Source: Siphonobacter aquaeclarae
GTDB taxonomy: Bacteria > Bacteroidota > Bacteroidia > Cytophagales > Spirosomataceae
Assembly (NCBI RefSeq): GCF_900103285.1
Contig: NZ_FNGS01000005.1
Coordinates: 40,521-104,520, forward strand
Direction of reading: 5' to 3'
Length of the DNA: 64,000 nt
Numbering within the stretch: the stretch's first letter is position 1; the number at the start of each line of letters is the position of its first letter. A model generated the notes under the pieces. That model did not search any database. It worked only from the letters and a program-made list of their open reading frames with translations, and was not told the origin of the DNA. This document shows positions 44,083 to 52,022 of the stretch, in pieces. The translations under genes and the position numbers were made by a program.

Positions 44083-44172
44083 CGTTACAATTAGGGACTA
44101 AAATTGCGAACGAAGTAAGCAACCTCAGAGCGATTCCCTGCATCTTGACCACAACTTTCCTTATTACCCGTC

Positions 44173-44877
44173 ATGAACTACCTGAAAATCCTGCCATTTG
44201 TCTGCCTCGCTGCCACGCCGGCCTGGGCGCAGCACACCAAAACGATGGACTTGTCGTCCTTCTCCAAGATCCGTATCCTTGGCTGTGTCACGGCCGAGCT
44301 TCGTCCGGGAGACGCCGCCAGCCTCAAGATTTCTGCGAAAGAAACGATCGACGACGCCCGCCTGACGGTAGAGTACAAGGGCGACGAACTCATCGTCCGC
44401 CAGAAATGGGAAAAAGATGTGTTCAAAAAAGGAGACTGCCGGACAACGGATATCCGCCTTGACCTGACCTACCTTTCAGTAGACGCCATCACGTCGGGCG
44501 TCGGCGCCGAGCTGACGTTTCTCGCTCCCGTCAAAACCCGTGATCTGGATCTGAACGCGATGACCGGTAGCCAGATCAAACTAGAAGCCGACGTCCGCAA
44601 CCTGAAAGCACGGGCAGTGGAAGGGGCAATCATCCGTCTTTCCGGAAAAGCGGAAGGACAACAGGTGACCGTTACGACAGGCGGAGAGCTTCATGCCTAT
44701 GACATGAACAGCGAAGACGCTTTTGTCAAGGCTAATACCGGGGGAGTAGCGGAAATCTCGACGAGCGAGCGACTGGACGCCTCGGCAAGTACCGGTGGAG
44801 CCGTTCGCTACCGCGGAAATCCTGCCAAAAGAGATGTGAAGACCAGCCTCGGCGGAGAAGTAAGCGGAGGCAAGTAA
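44173..44877 (+). CDS. Secreted GIN/DUF2807-domain protein
   Basis: A 234-residue protein with signal peptide (MNYLKILPFVCLAATPAWAQ) and the DUF2807 (GIN, head/autotransporter-adhesin-like) domain, a right-handed beta-helix-like repeat: SSFSKIRILGCVTAELRPGD, then alternating short strands (VDAITSGVGAELTF, DLDLNAMTGSQIKLEADV, ASASTGGAVRYRGNP). These proteins are abundant in Bacteroidota and presumed periplasmic or surface-exposed; function is not established. A 30-bp perfect stem-loop begins 5 bp after its stop. Confidence 0.82.
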   Translation: MNYLKILPFVCLAATPAWAQHTKTMDLSSFSKIRILGCVTAELRPGDAASLKISAKETIDDARLTVEYKGDELIVRQKWEKDVFKKGDCRTTDIRLDLTYLSVDAITSGVGAELTFLAPVKTRDLDLNAMTGSQIKLEADVRNLKARAVEGAIIRLSGKAEGQQVTVTTGGELHAYDMNSEDAFVKANTGGVAEISTSERLDASASTGGAVRYRGNPAKRDVKTSLGGEVSGGK

Positions 44878-44881
44878 TGCC

Positions 44882-44954
44882 TTCTGTGTATTCTGTGCTT
44901 TCTGTGAGAAAAATCAAAAAGCAGTTTCTCACAGAAAGCACAGAATACACAGAA
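44882..44954. repeat. 30-bp perfect inverted repeat of TCTGTG nonamers
   Basis: Arms 44882-44911 and 44925-44954 are exact reverse complements with a 13-base loop. Each arm holds three in-phase 9-bp units of the form TTCTGTGnn (TTCTGTGTA, TTCTGTGCT, TTCTGTGAG). It lies between convergent gene ends and should act as a bidirectional terminator. A sister element is at 55929-55999. Confidence 0.92.
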
Positions 44955-44966
44955 AACAGGCATTGG

Positions 44967-46307
44967 TCAGGGTTTCGGGATAACCGGCAGGCTCTCATTC
45001 CCGTCTTCACCCACTGCCTGAATCGCAAAGAAGTAGGAATCACGGGAGTAGGGAAGGGTTACTGAGAGGTCTTTCGTGAAGATTTTCTTTTGCCAGAACG
45101 GCTGATACGTCTCCCGCATCAGAATATAATAGCCTTTCACTTTTCCGGCTTTCGGCGCTTTCCAGGCCAGTTTCGCATAGCTGGCAGGACCGCGGAGGTC
45201 GATCTGCACTTCTTCCGGCGCTGCCGGGGCTTTGGCAAGGTTCGCCAGCGCGGCGATATTCGCGGCCGTATTTTTCCGGAGGTATTCAAAATCCATGAAC
45301 TTCTCGAGATCGCCGTATTCGGTACCGTTAGCGGTATGGATGTCCTGGTGCTGGTGATCGAAGTTCTCGTTCATTTCCGTGATGCGGACCGCGGCGAAAC
45401 CGTTGTTGACGAAGGGCGTGTGGTCGCCGCCGCGCTGAAAACGATCGTTCCGGAAGATGAGTACGATCTCGAGCTGGTCGACGTACCGCTCGCCGGTTTC
45501 TTTCAGGTAGCGGGCGAGTTGCCGCGCCTTGCCGTCGCTTTCGGCCCCGATACCACGGATTTTGGCAGCCTGCTCAGCGGTTTGATAGGCGGGGAGGCCT
45601 TCGCTGAATACCCGGACACGCGTATTGTCGGAAAGAGCCGTTTCGCTGCCGAGGGACGAACCCATCGTGTCGTTGTTCAGAACGGCTTCAATAAGAGTCT
45701 TGTTTTCGAAGGCCTGTTTGGCGAAGTACTCGGCACCGTAAAGGCCCTGCTCTTCGCCGCTGACGACCAGGAAAATGACTGTCGCCGGGAATTTCGACGC
45801 TGAAAGCAGACGGGCTGCTTCGAGAACAGTCGCAACGCCTGAGCCGTCATCATTCGCGCCGGGAGCGTCAATATCCCGGTTCATGATGTCAAACGCGCGG
45901 GAATCGAGGTGAGCGGAGATGACAAATACCCGGGAATCCGCCGGATCGGTGCCTTTGAGCGTAGCCACGACATTGGCAATGTCATGGTCTTTGTCGATGC
46001 GGCGTTCGCCGGCCTTGAGTGTCCAGGTCTGGAGGTCGGCTGTGAGGCGACCTCCGGAGGTCTTTCCGAACTGGCGAAAGCGGGACAGTACCCAATTTCG
46101 GGCCGCGCCGATGCCTTTACCGGCGTCGGAAGTCGTGCTGAGGGTATGCCGTGTACCGAATGATACCAGTTTGTGAACGGTAGACCGCAGGGAGTCGGCC
46201 GAAACACGGCTGACGTACTGACTGATTTCCGGATCACGGACAACAATCTGCTGCGCAGAAGCGGAGGTAACCGACAGGGAGAGAAGGAAAATAAAGCGCC
46301 GGAACAT
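44967..46307 (-). CDS. Secreted M28-family zinc aminopeptidase
   Basis: A 446-residue protein with signal peptide (cleavage near ASAQ, residue 19). The M28 metal ligands are His133 (SAHLDSR), Asp153 or Asp154 (GANDDGSG), the catalytic/ligand pair Glu185-Glu186 (SGEEQGLYG), Asp213 (NNDTMG) and the histidine in DHQHQD. From about residue 365 a fibronectin-type-III-like domain follows (APEEVQIDLRGPASYAKLAW). It should remove N-terminal residues from peptides in the periplasm or outside the cell. No co-transcribed gene; the stop lies 12 bp from the 30-bp stem-loop. Confidence 0.93.
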   Translation of the reverse strand: MFRRFIFLLSLSVTSASAQQIVVRDPEISQYVSRVSADSLRSTVHKLVSFGTRHTLSTTSDAGKGIGAARNWVLSRFRQFGKTSGGRLTADLQTWTLKAGERRIDKDHDIANVVATLKGTDPADSRVFVISAHLDSRAFDIMNRDIDAPGANDDGSGVATVLEAARLLSASKFPATVIFLVVSGEEQGLYGAEYFAKQAFENKTLIEAVLNNDTMGSSLGSETALSDNTRVRVFSEGLPAYQTAEQAAKIRGIGAESDGKARQLARYLKETGERYVDQLEIVLIFRNDRFQRGGDHTPFVNNGFAAVRITEMNENFDHQHQDIHTANGTEYGDLEKFMDFEYLRKNTAANIAALANLAKAPAAPEEVQIDLRGPASYAKLAWKAPKAGKVKGYYILMRETYQPFWQKKIFTKDLSVTLPYSRDSYFFAIQAVGEDGNESLPVIPKP

Positions 46308-46355
46308 ACAAAGTTTGTTTTTCAGTGTGGGGACAAGATAGGCAGGGAAATTGGC

Positions 46356-46459
46356 TTTCGGCGACCGGCAGTCAGCTTTCGGCTTTCGACAACGATTCGC
46401 TGGCTGTGCGCCTTGTTGCCATTATGTTGACGGCCGAAAGCTGATTGCCGACGGCCAAA
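46356..46459. repeat. TTTCGGC heptad array with inverted partner
   Basis: In-phase heptads TTTCGGC, GACCGGC, AGTCAGC, TTTCGGC, TTTCGAC (46356-46390) face a shorter complementary stretch at 46430-46459 (GACGGCCGAAAGCTGATTGC). The pairing is imperfect. It lies in the 236-bp gap between two minus-strand genes, just beyond the terminator of the upstream one. Confidence 0.7.
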
Positions 46460-46494
46460 AACAAAATAAGGCCGAGCGAAACGCTCAACCTTAT
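46457..46494 (-). terminator. Intrinsic terminator of the secreted hypothetical protein gene
   Basis: On the minus strand a 13-bp stem (ATAAGGTTGAGCG with CGCTCGGCCTTAT, two G-U pairs; 46466-46478 and 46482-46494) with a TTT loop is followed by TTTGTTTTT. It sits 50 bp past the stop at 46544. Confidence 0.8.
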
Positions 46495-46543
46495 CCCACT
46501 TAACCTCTAAACCTATTTTACTATGAAAAAACGCTAACCTCTC

Positions 46544-47014
46544 TCAATATCCATGTACCTGAATCACTGTCATTACCTCAACCTTCTCTGTGACCGGTAC
46601 GGGAGCTTCGTCGTGCTGGATTCCGCTCCAAATGCCTTTGATGGACTCCGACTTAATACTTAGCCAATATATCCAAAAATTGGCCTCGTTGTTATGCAAG
46701 TTTATCAATTGATTGCGGACTTCCTCAAAATTGATAAAAAACTTCTGTTGCTCGCTGAGACCGTATTTCAGCAGACCGGCCGGAGCCGTTTCGTACTGAT
46801 TGAGTACTTCGCATAACTCACGGAAAGTACCCGTCTTGTAAAAGGATTTCGCTTCCGCTTTAACAAAAGATTCAAACTCCTTGTTCCTACTCGCCGGCTC
46901 TTCTTTCGTATGGATAATCTGCGAAATTTTTCCGGAGGGAGCTCCACTCAGACTGCCCGTTGCAACTCCCATCAGAACCGATAGCAAAGTTACAAACATT
47001 TTGGGAGACTTCAT
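46544..47014 (-). CDS. Small secreted hypothetical protein
   Basis: A 156-residue protein that I do not recognise. It has an N-terminal hydrophobic segment (MFVTLLSVLMGVATGSLSGA) consistent with a signal peptide cleaved near residue 25, then a helical domain (FESFVKAEAKSFYKTGTFRE; LSEQQKFFINFEEVRNQLIN) and a short hydrophobic C-terminal strand (EVMTVIQVHGY). A well-spaced promoter (TTTG, 20 bp, TAGTTTTG) and a terminator bracket it, which supports a real single-gene transcript. Composition is AT-rich relative to neighbours. Function unknown. Confidence 0.72.
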   Translation of the reverse strand: MKSPKMFVTLLSVLMGVATGSLSGAPSGKISQIIHTKEEPASRNKEFESFVKAEAKSFYKTGTFRELCEVLNQYETAPAGLLKYGLSEQQKFFINFEEVRNQLINLHNNEANFWIYWLSIKSESIKGIWSGIQHDEAPVPVTEKVEVMTVIQVHGY

Positions 47015-47050
47015 GGTATTTTACAATTTGCTTGTCCTTCTTTGACGATG

Positions 47051-47082
47051 CAAAACTAGGGACGATAAGCTTATAATCCAAA
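47051..47082 (-). promoter_or_regulatory. Consensus Bacteroidota promoter
   Basis: On the minus strand TTTG (47079-47082), a 20-bp spacer and TAGTTTTG (47051-47058) match the -33/-7 consensus with ideal spacing. It drives the hypothetical gene starting at 47014. Confidence 0.75.
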
Positions 47083-47256
47083 CGGGTATTTTGCGAGGTT
47101 CGAAATTTTCTTCGGAATAAAATGCTAATAATTAATTCAATATAGGAAAACAGGGGGCTTTTTTGGGAGATTGGTGAAATATTATTCTGCAACTTTCCGA
47201 AGAAACCGGGCAATTCTTTCTTCTGGAAAAAATGCAAAATTCTTTAAATAGTTCTA

Positions 47257-47817
47257 TCATTCGTTAAAATTATTCATCGTCTGTTCCGTGCCCAAAGTGC
47301 AAAAACTACGGATGATATCGGCTGCCTTGTCCAGGCGCTCGGGGAGAAAGTCGAATTCGGCTTTCGGAAACTCGCCCAGAACGTAGTCGACCTGCCGTCC
47401 TTTGGGGAAGTCGCTTCCGACGCCGAACTTCAGCCGCGCATACTGGTCAGTGCCCAAAATCTCCTGAATATTACGGAGCCCGTTGTGCCCGGCATGTGAG
47501 CCTTTCGGGCGTACGCGCAGCTTGCCGAAGGGAAGGGCGATGTCATCGGTAATAACCATGAAATGTTCAACCGGAATTTTAAGCTCCTTCAGCCAGTAGT
47601 TGACGGCCTTGCCGCTGAGGTTCATGTAGGTCGTCGGCTTGATGAGGTATACCGAACGCCCTTTGAACTTATATTCGGCCCCGTAAGCCAGTCGCCCGAG
47701 GTCAAATTTCAGCCCTTCCTGCGCCGCAAGACGGTCGAGAACCATAAAACCGACGTTGTGCCGGGTGAGTGCATATTCCGGTCCGATGTTGCCAAGGCCG
47801 GCGATGAGGTATTTCAT
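47257..47817 (-). CDS. pth: Peptidyl-tRNA hydrolase
   Basis: A 186-residue enzyme of normal length that releases peptides from prematurely dropped peptidyl-tRNA. Active-site residues are visible: Asn10 in GLGNIGPEY, the catalytic His20 in LTRHNVGF, KPTTYMNLSGKAV (about 62-74) with its conserved Asn, and the base-binding HAGHNGLRNI. The ATG at 47817 begins MKYLIAGLGN directly. It is a single gene with a divergent promoter region shared with pyrR. The 242-bp stretch on its upstream side toward 47015 shows nothing but AT-rich sequence and a promoter. Confidence 0.96.
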   Translation of the reverse strand: MKYLIAGLGNIGPEYALTRHNVGFMVLDRLAAQEGLKFDLGRLAYGAEYKFKGRSVYLIKPTTYMNLSGKAVNYWLKELKIPVEHFMVITDDIALPFGKLRVRPKGSHAGHNGLRNIQEILGTDQYARLKFGVGSDFPKGRQVDYVLGEFPKAEFDFLPERLDKAADIIRSFCTLGTEQTMNNFNE

Positions 47818-47949
47818 GCGTAAACTGACTTGTCGGAATTCCCGGATAATAATCGGCCGCTACCGGCTCGTTGTCAGGGATTCCCGGATAATTTCGGAAT
47901 GATGCCGCGAATTTCGCCCTTCCGGATTCCCAATTCCTAATTTCGTTTG

Positions 47950-47957
47950 CCTAATTT
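47950..47957 (+). promoter_or_regulatory. TAnnTTTG promoter box of pyrR
   Basis: TAATTTTG is an exact -7 box ending nine bases before the pyrR ATG, so the mRNA leader is at most a few bases long. No clear -33 TTTG at the expected distance. Confidence 0.55.
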
Positions 47958-47966
47958 TGCAGCGCT

Positions 47967-48503
47967 ATGCAGCGACGTTTGCTTCTTGCCAGTCCATTGC
48001 TCGAGATAACCGTAAGCCGGTTGTGTCAGCAACTCATTGAAAATCACCAGACATTTGCCGACTCCGTGATCCTGGGTCTGCAACCGCGCGGTATTCACAT
48101 CGCCAAGCGGATTCACCGGGAGCTGGAGGAGACGACCGGGCGGTCTATTCCGTTCGGATGGCTGGATGCGACTTTCCACCGGGATGACTTCCGGAGAAGA
48201 GAGTCGATTGTTCGCCCGAATCAGACCAAAATTCCTTTTACCATCGAAGGAAAACGCGTCATCCTCGTCGACGATGTCATTGCCACCGGCCGCATGGTCC
48301 GGGCTGCACTCGACGCGATGACGTTTTTCGGCCGTCCTGAAAAGGTAGAACTCCTCGTGCTGATCGACCGGAGCTATAACCGGGATATTCCCGTTTCCCC
48401 CGATTATACCGGCATGCGGGTGAATACCCTCGACACCCAGAAGGTGGTCGTCGAATGGACCGAACAGGGCCATGAAAAAGATGGTATCTGGTTGAGTGAC
48501 TAA
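47967..48503 (+). CDS. pyrR: PyrR bifunctional pyrimidine regulator / uracil phosphoribosyltransferase
   Basis: A 178-residue type I phosphoribosyltransferase. The PRPP-binding loop is RVILVDDVIATGRMVRAALD (about 96-115), and the N-terminal LQPRGIHIAKRI and R-rich FHRDDFRRR segments match PyrR rather than Upp. In Gram-positive bacteria PyrR binds pyr mRNA leaders and promotes termination when UMP is high; it also converts uracil and PRPP to UMP. Here it is followed by a strong intrinsic terminator and then pyrB, an arrangement in which PyrR-controlled read-through is conceivable. The near-leaderless start suggests pyrR itself is not attenuated. Confidence 0.93.
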   Translation: MQRRLLLASPLLEITVSRLCQQLIENHQTFADSVILGLQPRGIHIAKRIHRELEETTGRSIPFGWLDATFHRDDFRRRESIVRPNQTKIPFTIEGKRVILVDDVIATGRMVRAALDAMTFFGRPEKVELLVLIDRSYNRDIPVSPDYTGMRVNTLDTQKVVVEWTEQGHEKDGIWLSD

Positions 48504-48509
48504 AGCGAA

Positions 48510-48537
48510 CCCCTTCTTTTCAGGAGGGGCTTTTTTT
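48510..48537 (+). terminator. Intrinsic terminator between pyrR and pyrB
   Basis: CCCCTTC (48510-48516) pairs with GGAGGGG (48523-48529, one G-U), followed by C and seven T's (48531-48537). It begins seven bases after the pyrR stop. A second hairpin without T-tract (GGTCAG...CTGACC, 48547-48570, with an inner CCG/CGG) lies between it and the pyrB start. Confidence 0.85.
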
Positions 48538-48587
48538 GATCATACCGGTCAGGCCGGCATCGGACTGACCCTAATTTCCCTGCTAAC

Positions 48588-49508
48588 GTGCTAAGTACGC
48601 GACACCTACTAGGCATCAAAGACCTCACTGAAGAGGATATTCAGCTTATTTTTCAGACTGCCGACGAGTTTAAGGAAGTCCTCAACCGGCCGATCAAGAA
48701 GGTCCCGTCTCTTCGGGATATCACGATCGCCAATGTCTTCTTCGAAAACTCGACACGGACGCGCCTTTCCTTCGAACTGGCGGAAAAGCGTCTTTCCGCG
48801 GATGTCGTCAACTTTTCTTCTTCCGGAAGTTCGGTGAAGAAAGGGGAGACGCTGCTTGATACGGTCAACAACATTCTGGCGATGAAGGTAGACCTGATCG
48901 TGATGCGCCACAGTTCGCCGGGCGCGCCGCATTACCTGGCTTCACGGATTCCGGCCAATGTGGTTAATGCGGGCGACGGCACCCACGAACACCCGACTCA
49001 GGCCCTGCTGGATGCCTTTTCGATCCGGGAAAAGCTGGGCGATGTAGCCGGGAAGAAGGTAGCCATCATCGGCGATATCCTTCACTCGCGGGTGGCACTA
49101 TCCAATATTTTCTGCCTGAAGAAACTGGGTGCGGAAGTGATGGTGTGCGGGCCGAGTACCCTGATCCCGCGTTATATCCGCGAGCTGGGCGTGCTGGTAT
49201 CGCACGATGTGCGTCAGGCGCTGAGTTGGTGCGATGTTGCCAACGTACTCCGGATTCAGCTCGAACGGCTTCAGGTGAAGTACTTCCCCAGTCTCCGCGA
49301 GTATTCCCTGTACTACGGCATTACGAAGGCGATGCTGGATGAGCTGGATAAGCCGATCGTCCTGATGCACCCGGGACCGATCAACCGGGGCGTTGAATTG
49401 AGTTCCGACGCCGCCGACTCTGCCGATCACTCGATTATCCTCAATCAGGTCGAAAACGGCGTGGCGACGCGGATGGCGGTTTTGTACCTGCTGGCGGCGA
49501 ACAGATAG
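48588..49508 (+). CDS. pyrB: Aspartate carbamoyltransferase catalytic subunit
   Basis: A 306-residue enzyme condensing carbamoyl phosphate and aspartate, the committed step of pyrimidine synthesis. The carbamoyl-phosphate-binding motif ENSTRTR (53-59), the SSSGSSVKKGETLLDT loop and GDGTHEHPTQALLD are intact, and HPGPINRGVE closes the active site. The start is GTG at 48588 (reads MLSTRHLLGI), with no ATG candidate upstream in frame. No pyrI regulatory subunit follows, so this is the unregulated trimer type. Transcription from pyrR must cross a strong terminator unless pyrB has its own promoter in the 84-bp gap. Confidence 0.96.
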   Translation: MLSTRHLLGIKDLTEEDIQLIFQTADEFKEVLNRPIKKVPSLRDITIANVFFENSTRTRLSFELAEKRLSADVVNFSSSGSSVKKGETLLDTVNNILAMKVDLIVMRHSSPGAPHYLASRIPANVVNAGDGTHEHPTQALLDAFSIREKLGDVAGKKVAIIGDILHSRVALSNIFCLKKLGAEVMVCGPSTLIPRYIRELGVLVSHDVRQALSWCDVANVLRIQLERLQVKYFPSLREYSLYYGITKAMLDELDKPIVLMHPGPINRGVELSSDAADSADHSIILNQVENGVATRMAVLYLLAANR

Positions 49509-49527
49509 CGTTTTTCAATGGATATAG

Positions 49528-49567
49528 AAGCAAAAAGAGACCGGAATACTCCGGTCTCTTTTTGCTT
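49528..49567. terminator. Bidirectional terminator between pyrB and the TSUP gene
   Basis: An 18-bp perfect stem (49528-49545 with 49550-49567; AAGCAAAAAGAGACCGGA) with an ATAC loop. A-rich and T-rich flanks on the two sides allow termination in both directions between the convergent genes. Confidence 0.92.
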
Positions 49568-49583
49568 TTATGTCCCGGAAAGG

Positions 49584-50549
49584 TTATCCGATCAGTCGTT
49601 TCAGGCTTGCGAGAATCACCACAATACCCACCAGAATCATCATCGCCTTCACCGGCAACTTGCTGGCCAGCCGGGCGGCGATCGGTGCTGCCACCATACC
49701 TCCCAGAATCAGCCCGGCGATGACCTGCCATTGCGAGAGGCCGATCACAAAAAAGAAAGTGAGAGACGAGGAAAAGGAGATGAAAAACTCCGCGAGGTTC
49801 ACCGATCCGACGGTATACCGCGGGTGCCGGCCGGAAGCGATGAGCGTCGAGGAAACAATAGGACCCCAGCCGCCGCCGCCAATCGAATCCATGAAACCGC
49901 CAAACCACGCCAGCGGGCCGATGAGCTTGATCGGCTTCTTTTTCTGACGTTTGACGAGGGCTTTCCGGATGATGATAATCCCGAGAATCAGGGTATAGGC
50001 CGATACAGCGGGTTTTACATACCGCATGTATTCTTCCAGAACCGACGAAAGCAGGTAGGCGCCGAGTACCGCGCCAATCACGCCGGGAATCAGGATAACC
50101 TTGAAAAGCTTGGCGTTGACGTTGCCATACTTCAGGTGCATGTAGCCGGAAACGCCGGACGTAAAGATCTCAGAAGTATGCACACTCATGGAAATGACAG
50201 CCGGAGAAACGCCGACGTTCCCAAGAAAGGTAGCCGCTGTTACGCCATAGGCCATGCCCAGGGCGCCGTCGACCAGCTGAGCGATAAACCCGCCTGCGAT
50301 GTAGTACAGGATATCGACGGTAATGGAATTGAAGGCATTGGTAATGGAATCAACGGTGACGAATGTCAGCAGCAGGTGCCCGACTACCATCAGCGCTATG
50401 GCGTTGAAGATATGGATGATCACTTCCGCCGGCTTACGTTCGCGTTTCCAGAGCGTCACAATGGCTTCTTCGAACGGATTTTTCCGCGATTTTTTCTTCG
50501 GAACGTGCTGCACGGAAGGGACTTCTGCTTCTGTAGTCGGAGACTCCAT
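49584..50549 (-). CDS. Sulfite exporter TauE/SafE (TSUP) family permease
   Basis: A 321-residue membrane protein with a charged N-terminal tail (KKKSRKNPFEEAIVTLWKRE), then about eight transmembrane helices in two TauE repeats: GGFIAQLVDGALGMAYGVTA in the first half and GGFMDSIGGGGWGPIVSSTL in the second, the paired glycine-rich motifs diagnostic of the family. Members export or import sulfite, sulfoacetate or other small organosulfur anions; the substrate here is not inferable. Single gene with its own terminator and the divergent region downstream of MscS. Confidence 0.88.
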   Translation of the reverse strand: MESPTTEAEVPSVQHVPKKKSRKNPFEEAIVTLWKRERKPAEVIIHIFNAIALMVVGHLLLTFVTVDSITNAFNSITVDILYYIAGGFIAQLVDGALGMAYGVTAATFLGNVGVSPAVISMSVHTSEIFTSGVSGYMHLKYGNVNAKLFKVILIPGVIGAVLGAYLLSSVLEEYMRYVKPAVSAYTLILGIIIIRKALVKRQKKKPIKLIGPLAWFGGFMDSIGGGGWGPIVSSTLIASGRHPRYTVGSVNLAEFFISFSSSLTFFFVIGLSQWQVIAGLILGGMVAAPIAARLASKLPVKAMMILVGIVVILASLKRLIG

Positions 50550-50678
50550 AGAAAATAGTTTACCTACAAAAATAGTAGACTAACTCTTACTCCACCAAAA
50601 CAGTAGAATATTAAATTCAGGCACGCAAAAGAGAATAAAGGTATCTCTTTGATTATCAGCATGTTGAATAGTAAATAA

Positions 50679-50713
50679 AAAGAGAGCGGGGCGCATAGCG
50701 CTCCGCTCTCTTT
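50679..50713 (-). terminator. Terminator of the mscS-like gene
   Basis: AAAGAGAGCGGGGCGC (50679-50694) pairs with GCGCTCCGCTCTCTTT (50698-50713), one G-T pair; on the minus strand it is followed by TATTTAC. It lies 20 bp past the gene's stop. Confidence 0.85.
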
Positions 50714-50732
50714 GGTCGGTTGCCGGTCAGGC

Positions 50733-51542
50733 TCAGCCTTTCTGGACAACATGCAGCCAGCGTTCGGGGGCTTCAATTCCCGTCAGATCGAACTGGCGTT
50801 TGATGTGTTCGTTTACATAATAATAGGTATCCCAGTAGTTGTCCGGATGCGTCCATACCCGGACGTCATAATACACGGCGTTGGGTTCCAGTTTGGTAAC
50901 CAGGATATCGTGCGCTTTGTCTTTAAGTGCAGTGGGACAGGTATCTACGACCGTCTGAATGGCTGATTTCGTCTTGTCCAGGGAGTTCTGGCTGCCGACG
51001 CCGAAGACCATATCCACCCGGATAAGGCCTTTGCCGGAGATATTGGTAACCGAGCCGGTTGAAAGCGCGCCGTTCGGCAGGATGATCGTTTTGTTGTCGG
51101 GCGTTACGAGCAGGGTATTGAAAATCTGGATTGCCTCCACATGGCCGGTGAAGCCCTGGGCATTGATGAGGTCGCCTACGCGGAACGGCTTGAAAATCAG
51201 AATCAATACGCCACCCGCGAAGTTGGCGAGACTACCTTGCAGCGCCAGACCTACGGCCAGACCGGCGGCGCCGAGTACGGCTACAAAGGAGGTCGTTTCA
51301 ATGCCCAGAATACCCGCGCAGCTCAGCAACAGCATCACGTTGAGCATGACTGTTACCAGCGAGAGCAAAAAGGGCTGTACGTCCCGGTCAATCTTGCTCT
51401 GGGTCATCCGGGCGGAAATAAATTTCGATAACCTGCCGATGATGAAGCGGCCAATGATGAAGGCGATCAGCGCCAGCAGGATTTTCCCGCCGTAATTGGA
51501 AATGGCTAAAAACACGGCGGTCTTGATACTTTCCAGATTCAT
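50733..51542 (-). CDS. mscS: Small-conductance mechanosensitive channel MscS
   Basis: A 269-residue channel of the classic MscS size. Three transmembrane helices precede the pore helix TM3 with the alanine/glycine pattern GAAGLAVGLALQGSLANFAG (about 92-111), followed by the MscS beta domain (FKPFRVGDLINAQGFTGHVE; LLVTPDNKTIILPNGALSTG) and the C-terminal cage (about 180-265). It opens under membrane tension to release osmolytes on hypo-osmotic shock. The gene is monocistronic with a terminator at its end. Confidence 0.95.
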   Translation of the reverse strand: MNLESIKTAVFLAISNYGGKILLALIAFIIGRFIIGRLSKFISARMTQSKIDRDVQPFLLSLVTVMLNVMLLLSCAGILGIETTSFVAVLGAAGLAVGLALQGSLANFAGGVLILIFKPFRVGDLINAQGFTGHVEAIQIFNTLLVTPDNKTIILPNGALSTGSVTNISGKGLIRVDMVFGVGSQNSLDKTKSAIQTVVDTCPTALKDKAHDILVTKLEPNAVYYDVRVWTHPDNYWDTYYYVNEHIKRQFDLTGIEAPERWLHVVQKG

Positions 51543-51758
51543 GTCAGATCAGGTTTATGTGCGTTGAATACGAGTGGAATTTGTTCCACGAAAAGATACC
51601 GGAAATTATCACGTAATGCAGAGGGTTCGTCGCTGTTTTTCGATGAGCAGGACTGACAATCAGATAACTGGCAGCAGATTCACATTTTTTCACAAATAAT
51701 CTATCTATTTTATAGGATAAATAGATTTAATTTGCGGCGGTACTTCACCAACAATGCC

Positions 51759-51992
51759 ATGAATCATACCGAACTCCGCCTGCGTGTCTTTGGAACGTCA
51801 CGTAAGCCGCTTGTCCACGATATTCTGAATGCGATTGTCCGCCGAAAAGGAAACCGGATCCGCCAGCTTGACTTCAGCTGGCTCAACAATTCCCAGCGGG
51901 GTATCCTGAACATCGAATCGCAGGAACCCCAGGAAAGCCTCATCCGGCGCATCGCCGCGGTAGAGGGAGTACTGAAAGTTTTTCCGGCCTGA
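51759..51992 (+). CDS. Small ACT-domain-like protein
   Basis: A 77-residue protein consisting of one beta-alpha-beta-beta-alpha-beta unit: LRLRVFGT, helix VHDILNAIVRRK, strands IRQLDFSWLNN and RGILNIESQ, helix ESLIRRIAAVEG and strand VLKVFPA. The pattern matches a stand-alone ACT or ACT-like domain, which usually binds amino acids and dimerises. It is not adjacent to an acetolactate synthase or another amino-acid enzyme; the next gene, 30 bp downstream, is a sterol-desaturase-family protein. The ATG at 51759 is chosen because the domain begins right after it. Function is unassigned. Confidence 0.68.
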   Translation: MNHTELRLRVFGTSRKPLVHDILNAIVRRKGNRIRQLDFSWLNNSQRGILNIESQEPQESLIRRIAAVEGVLKVFPA

Positions 51993-52022
51993 TCCGGCGC
52001 CCTTGCATACAACTGACCACTT

